DNA of 10,410 nucleotides from Treponema sp. (GTDB taxonomy: Bacteria > Spirochaetota > Spirochaetia > Treponematales > Breznakiellaceae): NCBI GenBank assembly GCA_009780595.1, contig WQZT01000036.1:1-10410 (forward strand), given 5' to 3'. The translations under genes and the position numbers were made by a program. The notes beneath the pieces were generated by a model. It ran no database searches and was not told where the DNA came from. It saw only the letters and a list, made by a program, of their open reading frames with translations. Below, piece by piece: positions 1 to 6,368 of the stretch. Numbering within the stretch: the first letter of the stretch is position 1; every line of letters begins with the position of its first letter.

Positions 1-1454
1 CGAAAATGCTCGTAATCGCCGGATTTACCCATTGCGGCAAGAACCTGCTGCGAAATGTGTTCCGGCGCGACCTTCAACTGCCCGGAAACGTGATCACGGC
101 AGAGCGTCTTGAAAAATTCGCCGCCCCGCTGTTTATCCATTTCGATAAAATCAAAACGCAACCCTGAACGGATGAAAACCTTCTTGATTTTGGGAGATGC
201 ATTTCGCAGAGCCGCCAGCGTTTGCAAGTACGCGCCGTGATCCGTTTTCAGGTGCGGGCACGGCGTGGGGTACAGACATTCGCGCTGTGGGCAAAAACTC
301 CCCTTTTCCTGCCGTCCGCACGCCGGGCGGTAAAAATTGGCTGTCGGCCCGCCTGCATCGTGGATGTAGCCCTTGAACCCGTCCATGCGGGTAAGCCCCG
401 CCGCTTCCTTGACAAGACTTCCGCTACTTCGGGATTGAACCGCCCGCCCCTGATGCAGCGCGATGGCGCAAAACGAACAGCCGCCGAAACAGCCGCGGCT
501 TGTTGCAAGGGAAAATGCAACTTCTTTCAGGGCGGGAATTCCACCTGAGGCATCGTACATCGGGTGGGCGCGGCGGGTGAAGGGCAGTTCGTACAGACGG
601 TCGAGTTCTGGCTCCGAGAGCGGGAACGCCGGCGGATTGTGCAGCACCCAGCGGCTGGGAAGCGGAGGCTCGCCAGCGGTTTCCTCCAGCAACGCTTTAC
701 CGCTTGCGGGATCGGAGTTCAGTTTCTGGAGCATGAAGTGGTCGGCGTAGGCGCGCAGAGAATCGGCATCGCGCCCGTGCACCGCCTGATAGCCGGGCAG
801 CTTCACCGCATCCGGCGGGAACTCTTCACCCCGCTGCGGCCGTACAATCACCGAAGTTCCCCGCACATCGCGGATGCTTTCAACCGCCTGACCATCGGCA
901 AGGCGGCGCGCGATTTCGGTGATTGCCCGCTCGCCCATCCCGTACACCAAAATATCCGCCTTGGAATCCAGCAGTATCGAGCGGCGCACAGTGTCCGACC
1001 AATAATCGTAGTGGGCGAAACGGCGGAGACTCGCCTCCAAGCCTCCGATGATGACGGGAACGTTTTTATACGCCCGCCTCACCCCTTCGACGTATTTTAA
1101 CAGCGCGCGATCGGGGCGAAAACCCGCCGCGCCGCCGGGCGAATAGGCATCTTCGGAGCGGGGCTTTTTGGCGGCGGTGTAGTGGGCAACCATCGAGTCG
1201 AGATTGCCAGCGCCGATGAGAAACGCCAAACGGGGGCGACCGAGCGCGGCGTAGGGAGATGGCGCGGTGGTGGCTTGCGCGGGCTGAGCAATAATCCCAA
1301 CGCGGAAACCTTCCGCTTCCAGAACGCGACAAATCATTGCCACTGCAAACGTCGGATGATCCGCGTAGGCATCACCTGAGACAAAGATAAAATCGCACTC
1401 GTTCCAGCCGCGCCGTTCCATATCCGCCCGACACACTGGCAGGAAAGCGGACAT
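1..1454 (-). CDS. ygiQ: YgiQ-family radical SAM protein (UPF0313), 3' end outside window
   Basis: An uninterrupted minus-strand frame of 484 codons runs from the ATG at 1454 off the left edge with no stop, so the C-terminal part (roughly 100-200 residues judging from the family's usual 600-700) is missing. The N-terminus carries the YgiQ signature FIFVSGDAYADHPTF and RVLEAEGFRVGIIAQP. The radical SAM cluster motif CFGGCSFC (CxxxCxxC) lies at about residues 322-329, followed by GFKGYIHDAGGPTANFY and a further Cys-rich stretch near SFCPQRECLYPTPCPH. These identify the family with confidence. It should bind a [4Fe-4S] cluster and SAM in the cytoplasm; its biological reaction is not established. 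No strong Shine-Dalgarno precedes the ATG, and it is the only ATG that preserves the family N-terminus. It lies 62 bp after an Nfu-type Fe-S scaffold gene on the same strand, so co-transcription is likely. Confidence 0.93.
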   Translation of the reverse strand, partial: MSAFLPVCRADMERRGWNECDFIFVSGDAYADHPTFAVAMICRVLEAEGFRVGIIAQPAQATTAPSPYAALGRPRLAFLIGAGNLDSMVAHYTAAKKPRSEDAYSPGGAAGFRPDRALLKYVEGVRRAYKNVPVIIGGLEASLRRFAHYDYWSDTVRRSILLDSKADILVYGMGERAITEIARRLADGQAVESIRDVRGTSVIVRPQRGEEFPPDAVKLPGYQAVHGRDADSLRAYADHFMLQKLNSDPASGKALLEETAGEPPLPSRWVLHNPPAFPLSEPELDRLYELPFTRRAHPMYDASGGIPALKEVAFSLATSRGCFGGCSFCAIALHQGRAVQSRSSGSLVKEAAGLTRMDGFKGYIHDAGGPTANFYRPACGRQEKGSFCPQRECLYPTPCPHLKTDHGAYLQTLAALRNASPKIKKVFIRSGLRFDFIEMDKQRGGEFFKTLCRDHVSGQLKVAPEHISQQVLAAMGKSGDYEHF

Positions 1455-1516
1455 TTCAGGTGAAACGCCTTGTTCGCAACCTCGTGAAAATGGGCGGGTA
1501 GATTTCTTGGACAGAA

Positions 1517-1741
1517 TTAAACCTTGACTACCGAAGTAACTTCCGGAATTACATCTTTCAAATACGATTCAATTCCCATTTTAAGAGTCATCTCGGACAT
1601 AGGGCAGCCAGCACACGAACCGGTCAGTTTAACCGATACGGTTCCGTCTTCCGCCATAGATACAAATTCCACATCTCCGCCATCCGCTTGAAGATTGGGA
1701 CGCACGGTATTTAAAGCAGTCTTGACTTGCTCTTCTAACAT
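1517..1741 (-). CDS. nfu: NifU-like (Nfu C-terminal domain) Fe-S scaffold protein
   Basis: A 74-residue protein consisting of only the Nfu/NifU C-terminal domain. It shows LQADGGDVEFVS near residues 17-28 and the cluster-binding CxxC as SCAGCP (Cys43, Cys46), then MTLKMGIESYLKDVIPEV. Such proteins hold a [4Fe-4S] cluster between two monomers through the CxxC and pass it to apo-enzymes. The start chosen is the ATG at 1741, because GAGGAG lies 6 nt upstream. The frame stays open to an ATG at 1798, but that would add a non-homologous N-terminus and bury the promoter. It has its own promoter (1769-1798) directly after the thiamine transporter operon. The next gene on the strand, a [4Fe-4S] radical SAM protein, is a plausible client (inference). 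Length is normal for the minimal Nfu form. Confidence 0.93.
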   Translation of the reverse strand: MLEEQVKTALNTVRPNLQADGGDVEFVSMAEDGTVSVKLTGSCAGCPMSEMTLKMGIESYLKDVIPEVTSVVKV

Positions 1742-1768
1742 AATAATCTCCTCATTGTAAACTAATTT

Positions 1769-1798
1769 ATTGTAGCATAACTTGGGAAGAAAAAACAA
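1769..1798 (-). promoter_or_regulatory. Promoter for nfu-ygiQ
   Basis: On the minus strand, a -35 TTGTTT (1793-1798) is followed after 18 bp by -10 TACAAT (1769-1774). The -10 is preceded by TGC, so it is an extended -10 element. Transcription would begin near 1762, about 20 nt before the nfu ATG at 1741 and leaving its GAGGAG in the leader. The promoter fills the short gap after the stop of the ykoC-like gene at 1808. No terminator separates the two units, so read-through from the thiamine operon is possible. Confidence 0.65.
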
Positions 1799-1807
1799 TC
1801 TCGCACG

Positions 1808-2455
1808 TTACGGCTCGTGAAATCCCTTCGAGAACATTGCCATGCTGAGGACTTCCGACCAGCGGAAACTGTTTACCATCATCGAGAAAACGGGCTTGAG
1901 CGAAAAAATGGTTAGGCGAACACCGCGAACTTCAAACGCAAGGCGGGCGTTTTTGTATTCGGTGGTTATATACGGCAGAAGATTGATGGCGCACAGCATT
2001 CCGTAGGCGAACTTCCTTGAAAGCCGCGCGTCTTTGCGGAGGCTTTTGACAAGGGCGCACGGATCTGTCGTCAGGGAAAATACAAGCCCAAGTGCGGCGA
2101 AGGCGTACAGACGGCTCGGCAAAATGAAGGCTGATTTTATGCTCGCAAGATTTTCTGCGAGATTTTCGGTAAAACTTGCCTGGGTAAATCGTGCCAGGAA
2201 AAAGCCGCCTGTTACGTCGTTTCCGAAACGTGCGCCGGTCATAAAAATGCTGAAGGCAAAGAGCGTAACTGGAATTAAAATCTTTGCCGCCTGAAGCCAC
2301 TGCCGCTTTCCCGCTCCCAGCGCGAGCAAAACCACACAGGCGGCAAAAACGGCAGCGTTTAATTCAAGCGAGCGGGTGAAGGCAAGCGCGGTGGAACAAA
2401 CGAGCGCGGCGGCAAGCTTGAAGCACGGGTTTACCTTCGATAAAAAATCACTCAT
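1808..2455 (-). CDS. ykoC: ECF transporter transmembrane subunit (EcfT/CbiQ family, YkoC-like)
   Basis: A 215-residue hydrophobic protein with several membrane segments: about residues 14-28, 33-47, 58-73 and 112-130, and a hydrophobic stretch near 148-162. The N-terminal SKVNPCFKL is typical of EcfT. The C-terminal cytoplasmic region carries coupling-helix motifs close to the family's two Ala-Arg-Gly sites: VRG at 176-178 and SKG at 209-211, so both deviate from the canonical sequence. EcfT joins the substrate-binding S component to the two ATPase domains in the membrane. The start is set at 2455 because GGAGGT lies 7 nt upstream; the longer ATG at 2494 would lie deep inside the upstream gene. 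It overlaps the end of the ATPase gene by 8 bp, indicating translational coupling. It is the last gene of the ykoE-ykoD-ykoC unit. Confidence 0.88.
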   Translation of the reverse strand: MSDFLSKVNPCFKLAAALVCSTALAFTRSLELNAAVFAACVVLLALGAGKRQWLQAAKILIPVTLFAFSIFMTGARFGNDVTGGFFLARFTQASFTENLAENLASIKSAFILPSRLYAFAALGLVFSLTTDPCALVKSLRKDARLSRKFAYGMLCAINLLPYITTEYKNARLAFEVRGVRLTIFSLKPVFSMMVNSFRWSEVLSMAMFSKGFHEP

Positions 2456-3857
2456 TTGACGCACCTCCGTTGTCCCTGTTGCCGCCGCCGCCAAGCCGTA
2501 TAATCTTATGCGAAAAATCGCGCGCGACAGTTTCGTTGTGCGTGGAAAAAATCACCGTTAGCCCGCTCTTCGCTTTTTCCACAAGCAGCTCCATAATCGC
2601 ACGGATGTTTTCGTAATCCTGCCCGTATGTCGGTTCATCGAGTAACAGCAGCTCCTGCTCCCCGGCAAGCATTGCCAGCACGGCAAGGCGGCGCTGCTGC
2701 CCCTGGCTTAAAAGGTACGGCGAATATTTTTTATAACCTTCAAGATCAAAAACGCGGAGCAGCCGCAGCGCCCGCTCTTCCTGTTCGGCTTTGCTTTCGC
2801 GTTTGTGCCAGCGCTTGACGCTGTACAGAATCTCGTCGTACACGGTAAGCGCCAAAAACTGGCTGGAAGGATTTTGAAACACAATGCCACACTTTGAAAA
2901 AACATACTGCTTCCCAAGCGCCGAAAGTTTCCTGCCAAAAAAATCAATCGCCCCTTTGTACGCCCGCTGCTTGATCAGCGTTGTGAAGAACGTCGTTTTT
3001 CCGCAGCCGCTGGGGCCGAGCAGCGCCGTCAGCGTTCCTTTTTCAAACAACATATCGGGGTACGAAATACCGCCCGCAGTTACGCCCCGCGCGGTTACAA
3101 CAATGTCCCGCGGTTGATTGCAATCGCGGTTTGGCGCGTGGCTGGGAGCGCGGCTTTCCGCGGCGGCAACGCTGCTTGCCCTATCCCGCTCCATAATAAC
3201 GCCGTCAAGTGAAACAACGCGGTCGCACACGCCATCCCACAGCGCGGTGTTGTGATCGATGGCAAGCACAGTCGCGCCGAGATTCTTGATAACTGCGAGT
3301 ATTTCCCGCGCGGACTGCGTGTCGATATTTGCAAACGCCTCGTCTAAAATAACACACCGCGAGCGGAGAGCCACGATGCAGCACAGGGCGCACTTTTGCT
3401 TTTCCCCGCCGGACATTTCGTTAAAGTTCCGGCGTAGCAAATGCCGTATGCCAAGCCTATCTGCCGCCCTGTCGATAATGCCCGCCGCGTCATCCGGCGG
3501 CGAGCCAATATTTTCAAGGCAAAATAAAAGCTCGTTTTCAAGGTTGTTCATGCAGAACTGAATATCGCAGTTTTGAAACATCATCGACACATACGCAACA
3601 CGTTTGTCGGGGGTAAGCGAGTGAATGTCAACGCTGCCAGAATTGTCGCGGTACGCCACGCTCCCCGATTCCAGAATGCCGCCGTTTTCCGGGTACAGCC
3701 CCGCGAGTATGTAGGCGAGCGTACTTTTCCCGCAGCCGCTTTTTCCGGTAAGCACAGTTATCGAACCTTCAGGCACGGTGAAGTCAATGTTTTCCAAAAT
3801 ATTTTTTTTGGAATTTTCAAAATACCTGAAGGTTATATTTTTCGCTTCAAGACGCAT
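2448..3857 (-). CDS. ykoD: ECF transporter ATPase with two fused ABC domains (YkoD-like)
   Basis: A 469-residue protein containing two complete ABC ATPase domains. Domain 1: Walker A GKSGCGKST (38-46), Q-loop Gln95, signature MSGGEKQK (148-155), Walker B CVILDEAF with Glu173, switch His202. Domain 2: Walker A GPSGCGKTT (281-289), Q-loop Gln328, signature LSQGQQRR (383-390), Walker B LLLLDEPT with Glu408, switch His440. A hydrophilic Ala/Ser/Arg-rich linker at about 222-250 joins them. All catalytic residues are present in both halves, so both sites look active. In other ECF systems these are two proteins (EcfA and EcfA'); fusion is typical of YkoD-type thiamine/HMP importers. The gene lies 20 bp after ykoE and overlaps ykoC by 8 bp, and the TPP riboswitch upstream of ykoE supports the substrate. 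The Shine-Dalgarno before the ATG at 3857 is weak. Confidence 0.93.
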   Translation of the reverse strand: MRLEAKNITFRYFENSKKNILENIDFTVPEGSITVLTGKSGCGKSTLAYILAGLYPENGGILESGSVAYRDNSGSVDIHSLTPDKRVAYVSMMFQNCDIQFCMNNLENELLFCLENIGSPPDDAAGIIDRAADRLGIRHLLRRNFNEMSGGEKQKCALCCIVALRSRCVILDEAFANIDTQSAREILAVIKNLGATVLAIDHNTALWDGVCDRVVSLDGVIMERDRASSVAAAESRAPSHAPNRDCNQPRDIVVTARGVTAGGISYPDMLFEKGTLTALLGPSGCGKTTFFTTLIKQRAYKGAIDFFGRKLSALGKQYVFSKCGIVFQNPSSQFLALTVYDEILYSVKRWHKRESKAEQEERALRLLRVFDLEGYKKYSPYLLSQGQQRRLAVLAMLAGEQELLLLDEPTYGQDYENIRAIMELLVEKAKSGLTVIFSTHNETVARDFSHKIIRLGGGGNRDNGGASNE

Positions 3858-3877
3858 CGCTTACCGAAACCTTTTTG

Positions 3878-4528
3878 CTAACTATTTTCCATTAGATTGG
3901 AAGTATCAGAAGGATCGGAATCATCGAGCCGTTTCGCGCCGATTGGGTAGCTTTTCAAAACGCCCGCCTTCGCAAGAGCGTCAGCCAAAACTTTGGAAAC
4001 TACTCCGGCAAAAAGCATCGCGCTTGCAACCCTGACGAGAAAACGCGCCGCCAGAAAGCCAAGTGAAAACTCCGCAAGAAACCCCAGATACCAATCGAGA
4101 ATCAGGCTGAAAAACGCGCAGACCGCAGCCGCCAGAAACATCGAACCCCAGTTGAACTTTTTATACCTGAACAGAAAAAAGACAAGCTCCGCGCCCAAGC
4201 CCTGCAACAGACCCGACGCGATAACAATTGCGCCCCACGGGCTGCCCATCGGAAGCTGCACCGCCGCCGACAGAATCCCGGTAACCAGCGCGATGCCGGG
4301 CTTTCGCATGATGTACATCGCAAGGGTGTTGCCGATAAACCAAATGCCGAAAACGGCTTCCATTGCCAGAAGTCCCAGCCCCAGCAGATCAAAGAGCGGC
4401 CGCACGAATTGGACAACATAGTCCGCCGAGAGGTACATCACACCCAAGGAGACTGACATCATGCTCACAAGAATTACGTCTTTCAATTTCCACGAGTAAA
4501 GAGCCGACACAGATTTTTTGTTTTCCAT
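3878..4528 (-). CDS. ykoE: ECF transporter S component for thiamine/HMP (YkoE-like)
   Basis: A 216-residue membrane protein with about five or six hydrophobic segments (for example 18-34, 46-73, 78-93, 98-119, 129-150, 156-180) and a polar C-terminal tail. The composition and the stretch GIWFIGNTLAMYIMRKPG then QLPMGSPWGAIVIASGLLQG fit the YkoE family, which binds thiamine or its pyrimidine precursor HMP and docks on YkoC/YkoD. The start is the ATG at 4528, with GGAGG 6 nt upstream. An in-frame ATG at 4594 exists but lies inside the riboswitch and is rejected. A TPP aptamer in the leader gives direct evidence for thiamine-related regulation. The family's usual length is about 200 residues, so the tail after residue 195 is a modest extension. 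Exact substrate (thiamine versus HMP) cannot be told from sequence. Confidence 0.88.
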   Translation of the reverse strand: MENKKSVSALYSWKLKDVILVSMMSVSLGVMYLSADYVVQFVRPLFDLLGLGLLAMEAVFGIWFIGNTLAMYIMRKPGIALVTGILSAAVQLPMGSPWGAIVIASGLLQGLGAELVFFLFRYKKFNWGSMFLAAAVCAFFSLILDWYLGFLAEFSLGFLAARFLVRVASAMLFAGVVSKVLADALAKAGVLKSYPIGAKRLDDSDPSDTSNLMENS

Positions 4529-4532
4529 AAAA

Positions 4533-4565
4533 AGCCTCCGTTCAAAAGTTCCTGGAACAGAAGCT
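4533..4565 (-). promoter_or_regulatory. Hairpin sequestering the ykoE ribosome binding site
   Basis: On the minus-strand transcript AGCTTCTGTTC (4565-4555) pairs along its whole length with GAACGGAGGCT (4543-4533): 11 bp, two of them G-U, with an 11-nt loop. The 3' arm contains the GGAGG of ykoE and is followed by CTTTTT and then the ATG. It can act as a classical Shine-Dalgarno sequestor and, with its U-run, also resembles a short terminator. A competing pairing exists: GGGAG of the aptamer's 3' end could pair with CTTCT of the 5' arm, which would free the RBS when TPP is absent. That alternative is short and only inferred. Confidence 0.65.
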
Positions 4566-4589
4566 CTCCGCAGCACAACGCGCCGCGCA

Positions 4590-4676
4590 CACACTCCCTA
4601 CGCCGGTATTATCCGGATCAGGTTGTGGGTTAAGGTCTCAGCCTCTCTCAGCCGCCGAAGCAGCACCCCAGGATGT
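4590..4676 (-). promoter_or_regulatory. TPP riboswitch (THI element)
   Basis: The minus strand carries the conserved thi-box blocks in order: GGGGTGC (about 4669-4663), GGCTGAGA, ACCC, ACCTGATCCGGATAATACC and CGGCGTAGGGAG ending near 4593. The five highly conserved TPP-contact blocks (CTGAGA, CCTGATC, GATAATA, GCGTAGGGA) are intact. The outer stem P1 can form between ACAT (4676-4673) and GTGT near 4590-4595. It lies just downstream of a strong promoter and 60 nt upstream of ykoE. Binding of thiamine pyrophosphate is expected to switch the transporter operon off. Confidence 0.97.
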
Positions 4677-4680
4677 TACC

Positions 4681-4709
4681 AGTGTAGCAGGAGTTTTCTA
4701 TGTTGTCAA
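4681..4709 (-). promoter_or_regulatory. Promoter of the thiamine transporter operon
   Basis: On the minus strand a perfect -35 TTGACA (4704-4709) is followed after exactly 17 bp by -10 TACACT (4681-4686), with an extended -10 TGC just before it. Transcription would start near 4674, at the first bases of the TPP aptamer, so almost the whole leader is riboswitch. Confidence 0.85.
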
Positions 4710-4749
4710 CAAATAAAAAATACTCTACGGAAATGAAGGGAAATATGTA

Positions 4750-4778
4750 TTGACTAAGCGATCTAAATTCGGTACTAT
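4750..4778 (+). promoter_or_regulatory. Promoter of the toxin-antitoxin operon
   Basis: A -35 TTGACT (4750-4755) and -10 TACTAT (4773-4778) are separated by 17 bp. The start point would be near 4785, giving a leader of only about 12 nt that just includes the AGGAG at 4786-4790. It is back-to-back with the thiamine operon promoter; the two -35 boxes are 40 bp apart. Antitoxins of this family usually repress their own promoter. A small TACT/AGTA inverted repeat (4773-4776 and 4783-4786) overlaps the -10, but it is too short to name as the operator. Confidence 0.75.
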
Positions 4779-4796
4779 AAAAAGTAGGAGCATACA

Positions 4797-5075
4797 ATGA
4801 TTAATATTGTCGAGGATATAAAGTCGATCTCCTATGTAAAAACTCATACAGCTGAAATATTGCGGCAGGTTGCTGAAAAAAATAACCCAATAGTTATAAC
4901 TCAAAACGGTGAATCGAAAGCCGTCATAATGGACGTCAGACATTATCAAAAAATTGTCGACACGCTGAATTTATTCAAAATATTATCAATTGGTGAGAAT
5001 GATATTAAAAGCGGCAAAATATTCACTCACGATCAATTAAATAAAAAAATTGATAAGATATTGGCAGAAGAATGA
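4797..5075 (+). CDS. Antitoxin of the Phd/YefM family
   Basis: A 92-residue protein with the typical Phd/YefM layout. The N-terminal DNA-binding and dimer domain has VKTHTAEILRQVAEKNNPIV (about 14-33), then ITQNGESKAVIMDVRHYQKI (34-53). A C-terminal helical, charged tail wraps the toxin. AGGAG lies 6 nt before the ATG. It would bind and neutralise the toxin encoded just downstream and repress the shared promoter. The toxin ATG overlaps its stop (ATGA), which keeps the two products coupled. The region is much richer in A and T than the flanking transporter genes, which suggests horizontal acquisition. Family assignment is firm; which subfamily is not resolved. Confidence 0.92.
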   Translation: MINIVEDIKSISYVKTHTAEILRQVAEKNNPIVITQNGESKAVIMDVRHYQKIVDTLNLFKILSIGENDIKSGKIFTHDQLNKKIDKILAEE

Positions 5076-5422
5076 AAACTAAAATAATCTGGTCAGAAGA
5101 TGCCGGAAATGAATTATTGGAAATAATTTCATATATCAAAAAGAATTCCGGAAAAATAAATGCAAAAAATATCCATAAGAAAATAATGGATACAGTAATC
5201 GACGCTTCCGACAATGCTGAAGGCAGAAGAATATCGCCCCTTTTGAGGGATTTTGGAATTATTGACATTCATCAAATAAATGTAAATCCTTGGGCAATAT
5301 ACTATAGGGTAGAAAATAATACTATGAAAATTATTTCCATAATTGATACGCGAAGAAATTTAGAAGAAGTACTGTATCAAAAAATGCTGGAAGGAAAAAT
5401 TACGTCAGCAACCTCGCTCTAA
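5072..5422 (+). CDS. Toxin of the RelE/ParE superfamily
   Basis: A 116-residue protein with the RelE/ParE pattern: an N-terminal strand KIIWSEDAGNELLEIISYIK, a central helix pair, then GRRISPLLRDFG (about 50-61). The C-terminal sheet follows as NPWAIYYRVENN and IISIIDTRRNLEEVL (about 89-103). The P-W-x-I-x-Y-R-V and I-D-x-R-R blocks are characteristic. RelE members cleave mRNA on the ribosome and ParE members poison gyrase; sequence alone does not say which this is. It starts inside the antitoxin stop (ATGA overlap) with only a weak AGAAGA upstream, so translation depends on coupling. It is slightly longer than the usual 90-105 residues. Intact, with no frameshift. A weak hairpin (5412-5431) overlaps its end, but no convincing terminator follows. 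Confidence 0.9.
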   Translation: MKTKIIWSEDAGNELLEIISYIKKNSGKINAKNIHKKIMDTVIDASDNAEGRRISPLLRDFGIIDIHQINVNPWAIYYRVENNTMKIISIIDTRRNLEEVLYQKMLEGKITSATSL

Positions 5423-5455
5423 CGGACGAGGGTATAAAGGTTCCTTTCCTTCCCA

Positions 5456-6211
5456 CTACGCGCTTTTCGCCTTTCTCTCCCACTGCGTGTGCGCGGCAGC
5501 GAGCAGCTTGTTGTTGATGTTACTCCGCATCGTATGCATAAATATCTTTTTCTCCATTTCGCTCTTGCTGAACACCCGTATTTTTTCCTCGTACTTTGCC
5601 TCGGCGAAAAACTGCGCGGTTATTCTCTTCAGGAAATAATCCTGCAGCACTTCTTCCGGCAACGACTCAATGAGCCAGTGAAAATATCTGATATTGTTTA
5701 CATGTTTGTTGCTGTCAACATCCGATTTATACACTAAATATTCACACTGGTGTTCGCCGCCGTTTATCACCTGAATAATACCGAGGTCAACTTCCTGCGA
5801 TATGTGCGCGTCCATCCCCCACTTCGATTTTATTTCATTAAAAATCGGAACGGGTCTTTTTTTCTCGATGTCGTAAAAAACCCACACGCCTTTCGCCTTG
5901 CCAATGACAACACCCGATGCGTCGTAAATTATATTTTCCCTGTATCCTTTCACGAGCGTGTACTTGGAAACCCAGGTTCTGATGACGATAGTTTCTTTGT
6001 ACTTGGGATACCGCGTCATATCGATGGTTCCCGAAATCAGCACCCAGCCGATGTTTTGCTGTTCAAGGCTGTACAAAGAATGGTTGATATTGTAAGAATG
6101 TTCCGCGGCTGTTTCTTCCAGCAGCGTCAAAATTGTTGTCGGAGAAGCCTCACCGTACTTGTTCATATCGAAGTACCGAAGCTCAAACGTCTTGTCAAAA
6201 TAATTGTTCAT
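5456..6211 (-). CDS. Acyl-ACP thioesterase (FAT family)
   Basis: A 251-residue protein with the two-hotdog layout of bacterial acyl-ACP thioesterases. The first hotdog starts with FELRYFDMNKYGEASPTTIL and contains IGWVLISGTIDMTRYPK. The second contains DVDSNKHVNNIRYFHWLIES (about 164-183), carrying the catalytic D-x-N-x-H set seen in plant FatA/FatB (Asp166, Asn168, His170). A Glu in EAKYEEK (about 204-210) is a candidate for the conserved catalytic glutamate. It would release free fatty acids from acyl carrier protein in the cytoplasm, affecting membrane lipid supply. Length is normal for the bacterial family. The ATG at 6211 lacks a clear Shine-Dalgarno and sits in one arm of a 7-bp inverted repeat. 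The gene converges on the toxin gene, with 33 bp between them, and diverges from purC. Confidence 0.9.
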   Translation of the reverse strand: MNNYFDKTFELRYFDMNKYGEASPTTILTLLEETAAEHSYNINHSLYSLEQQNIGWVLISGTIDMTRYPKYKETIVIRTWVSKYTLVKGYRENIIYDASGVVIGKAKGVWVFYDIEKKRPVPIFNEIKSKWGMDAHISQEVDLGIIQVINGGEHQCEYLVYKSDVDSNKHVNNIRYFHWLIESLPEEVLQDYFLKRITAQFFAEAKYEEKIRVFSKSEMEKKIFMHTMRSNINNKLLAAAHTQWERKAKSA

Positions 6212-6230
6212 ACTCGTTTGACCCGAGTAT
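6210..6230. repeat. 7-bp inverted repeat at the thioesterase start codon
   Basis: ATACTCG (6210-6216) and CGAGTAT (6224-6230) are perfect inverted copies separated by 7 bp. The left arm includes the first two bases of the thioesterase start codon on the minus strand. It could be a repressor site or a translation-inhibiting hairpin. Confidence 0.45.
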
Positions 6231-6261
6231 TCAGGTGAAGTTGCAGAAAATTGTTGGATGC

Positions 6262-6280
6262 GCGCTAGACCAGATAGCGC
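6262..6280. repeat. 6-bp inverted repeat between the divergent thioesterase and purC genes
   Basis: GCGCTA (6262-6267) and TAGCGC (6275-6280) are perfect inverted copies, again with a 7-bp spacer. It lies about 50 bp upstream of the thioesterase ATG and about 20 bp before the purC -35. A regulator binding site is possible; no known operator is recognised. Confidence 0.35.
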
Positions 6281-6301
6281 TTGAAAACTCTCCGTTCCCC
6301 C

Positions 6302-6330
6302 TTGCCTTAATTACAAAAAATAAGTATTCT
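6302..6330 (+). promoter_or_regulatory. Candidate purC promoter
   Basis: TTGCCT (6302-6307) and TATTCT (6325-6330) are spaced by 17 bp, each matching four of six consensus positions. The start would be near 6337, leaving a leader of about 30 nt with GAGGT before the purC ATG. An AGTATT/AATACT inverted repeat (6323-6328, 6341-6346) brackets the -10 and start point. Confidence 0.5.
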
Positions 6331-6368
6331 ATAGACAAGAAATACTGCTATTCATGCGAGGTTCACCA

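Noticed and set aside
222..1379. Several open frames on the plus strand and other minus frames in the ygiQ region
   Set aside because: They are high-GC shadow frames of the ygiQ gene, with no family motifs, no ribosome binding sites and biased Arg/Ala/Pro composition.
2456..2494. Longer ykoC starting at 2494
   Set aside because: It would overlap ykoD by 47 bp and encode an Ala/Thr-rich low-complexity start; the ATG at 2455 has GGAGGT and begins like other EcfT proteins.
4529..4594. Longer ykoE starting at 4594
   Set aside because: The ATG lies in the 3' part of the TPP aptamer and lacks a ribosome binding site; 4528 has GGAGG at 6 nt.
4773..4786. Antitoxin operator TACT-N6-AGTA
   Set aside because: Four-base arms in A/T-rich DNA are expected by chance; there is no second copy nearby.
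5412..5431. Terminator after the toxin gene
   Set aside because: CCTCG/CGAGG gives only 5 bp with a 10-nt loop and no T-run; it also overlaps the toxin stop.
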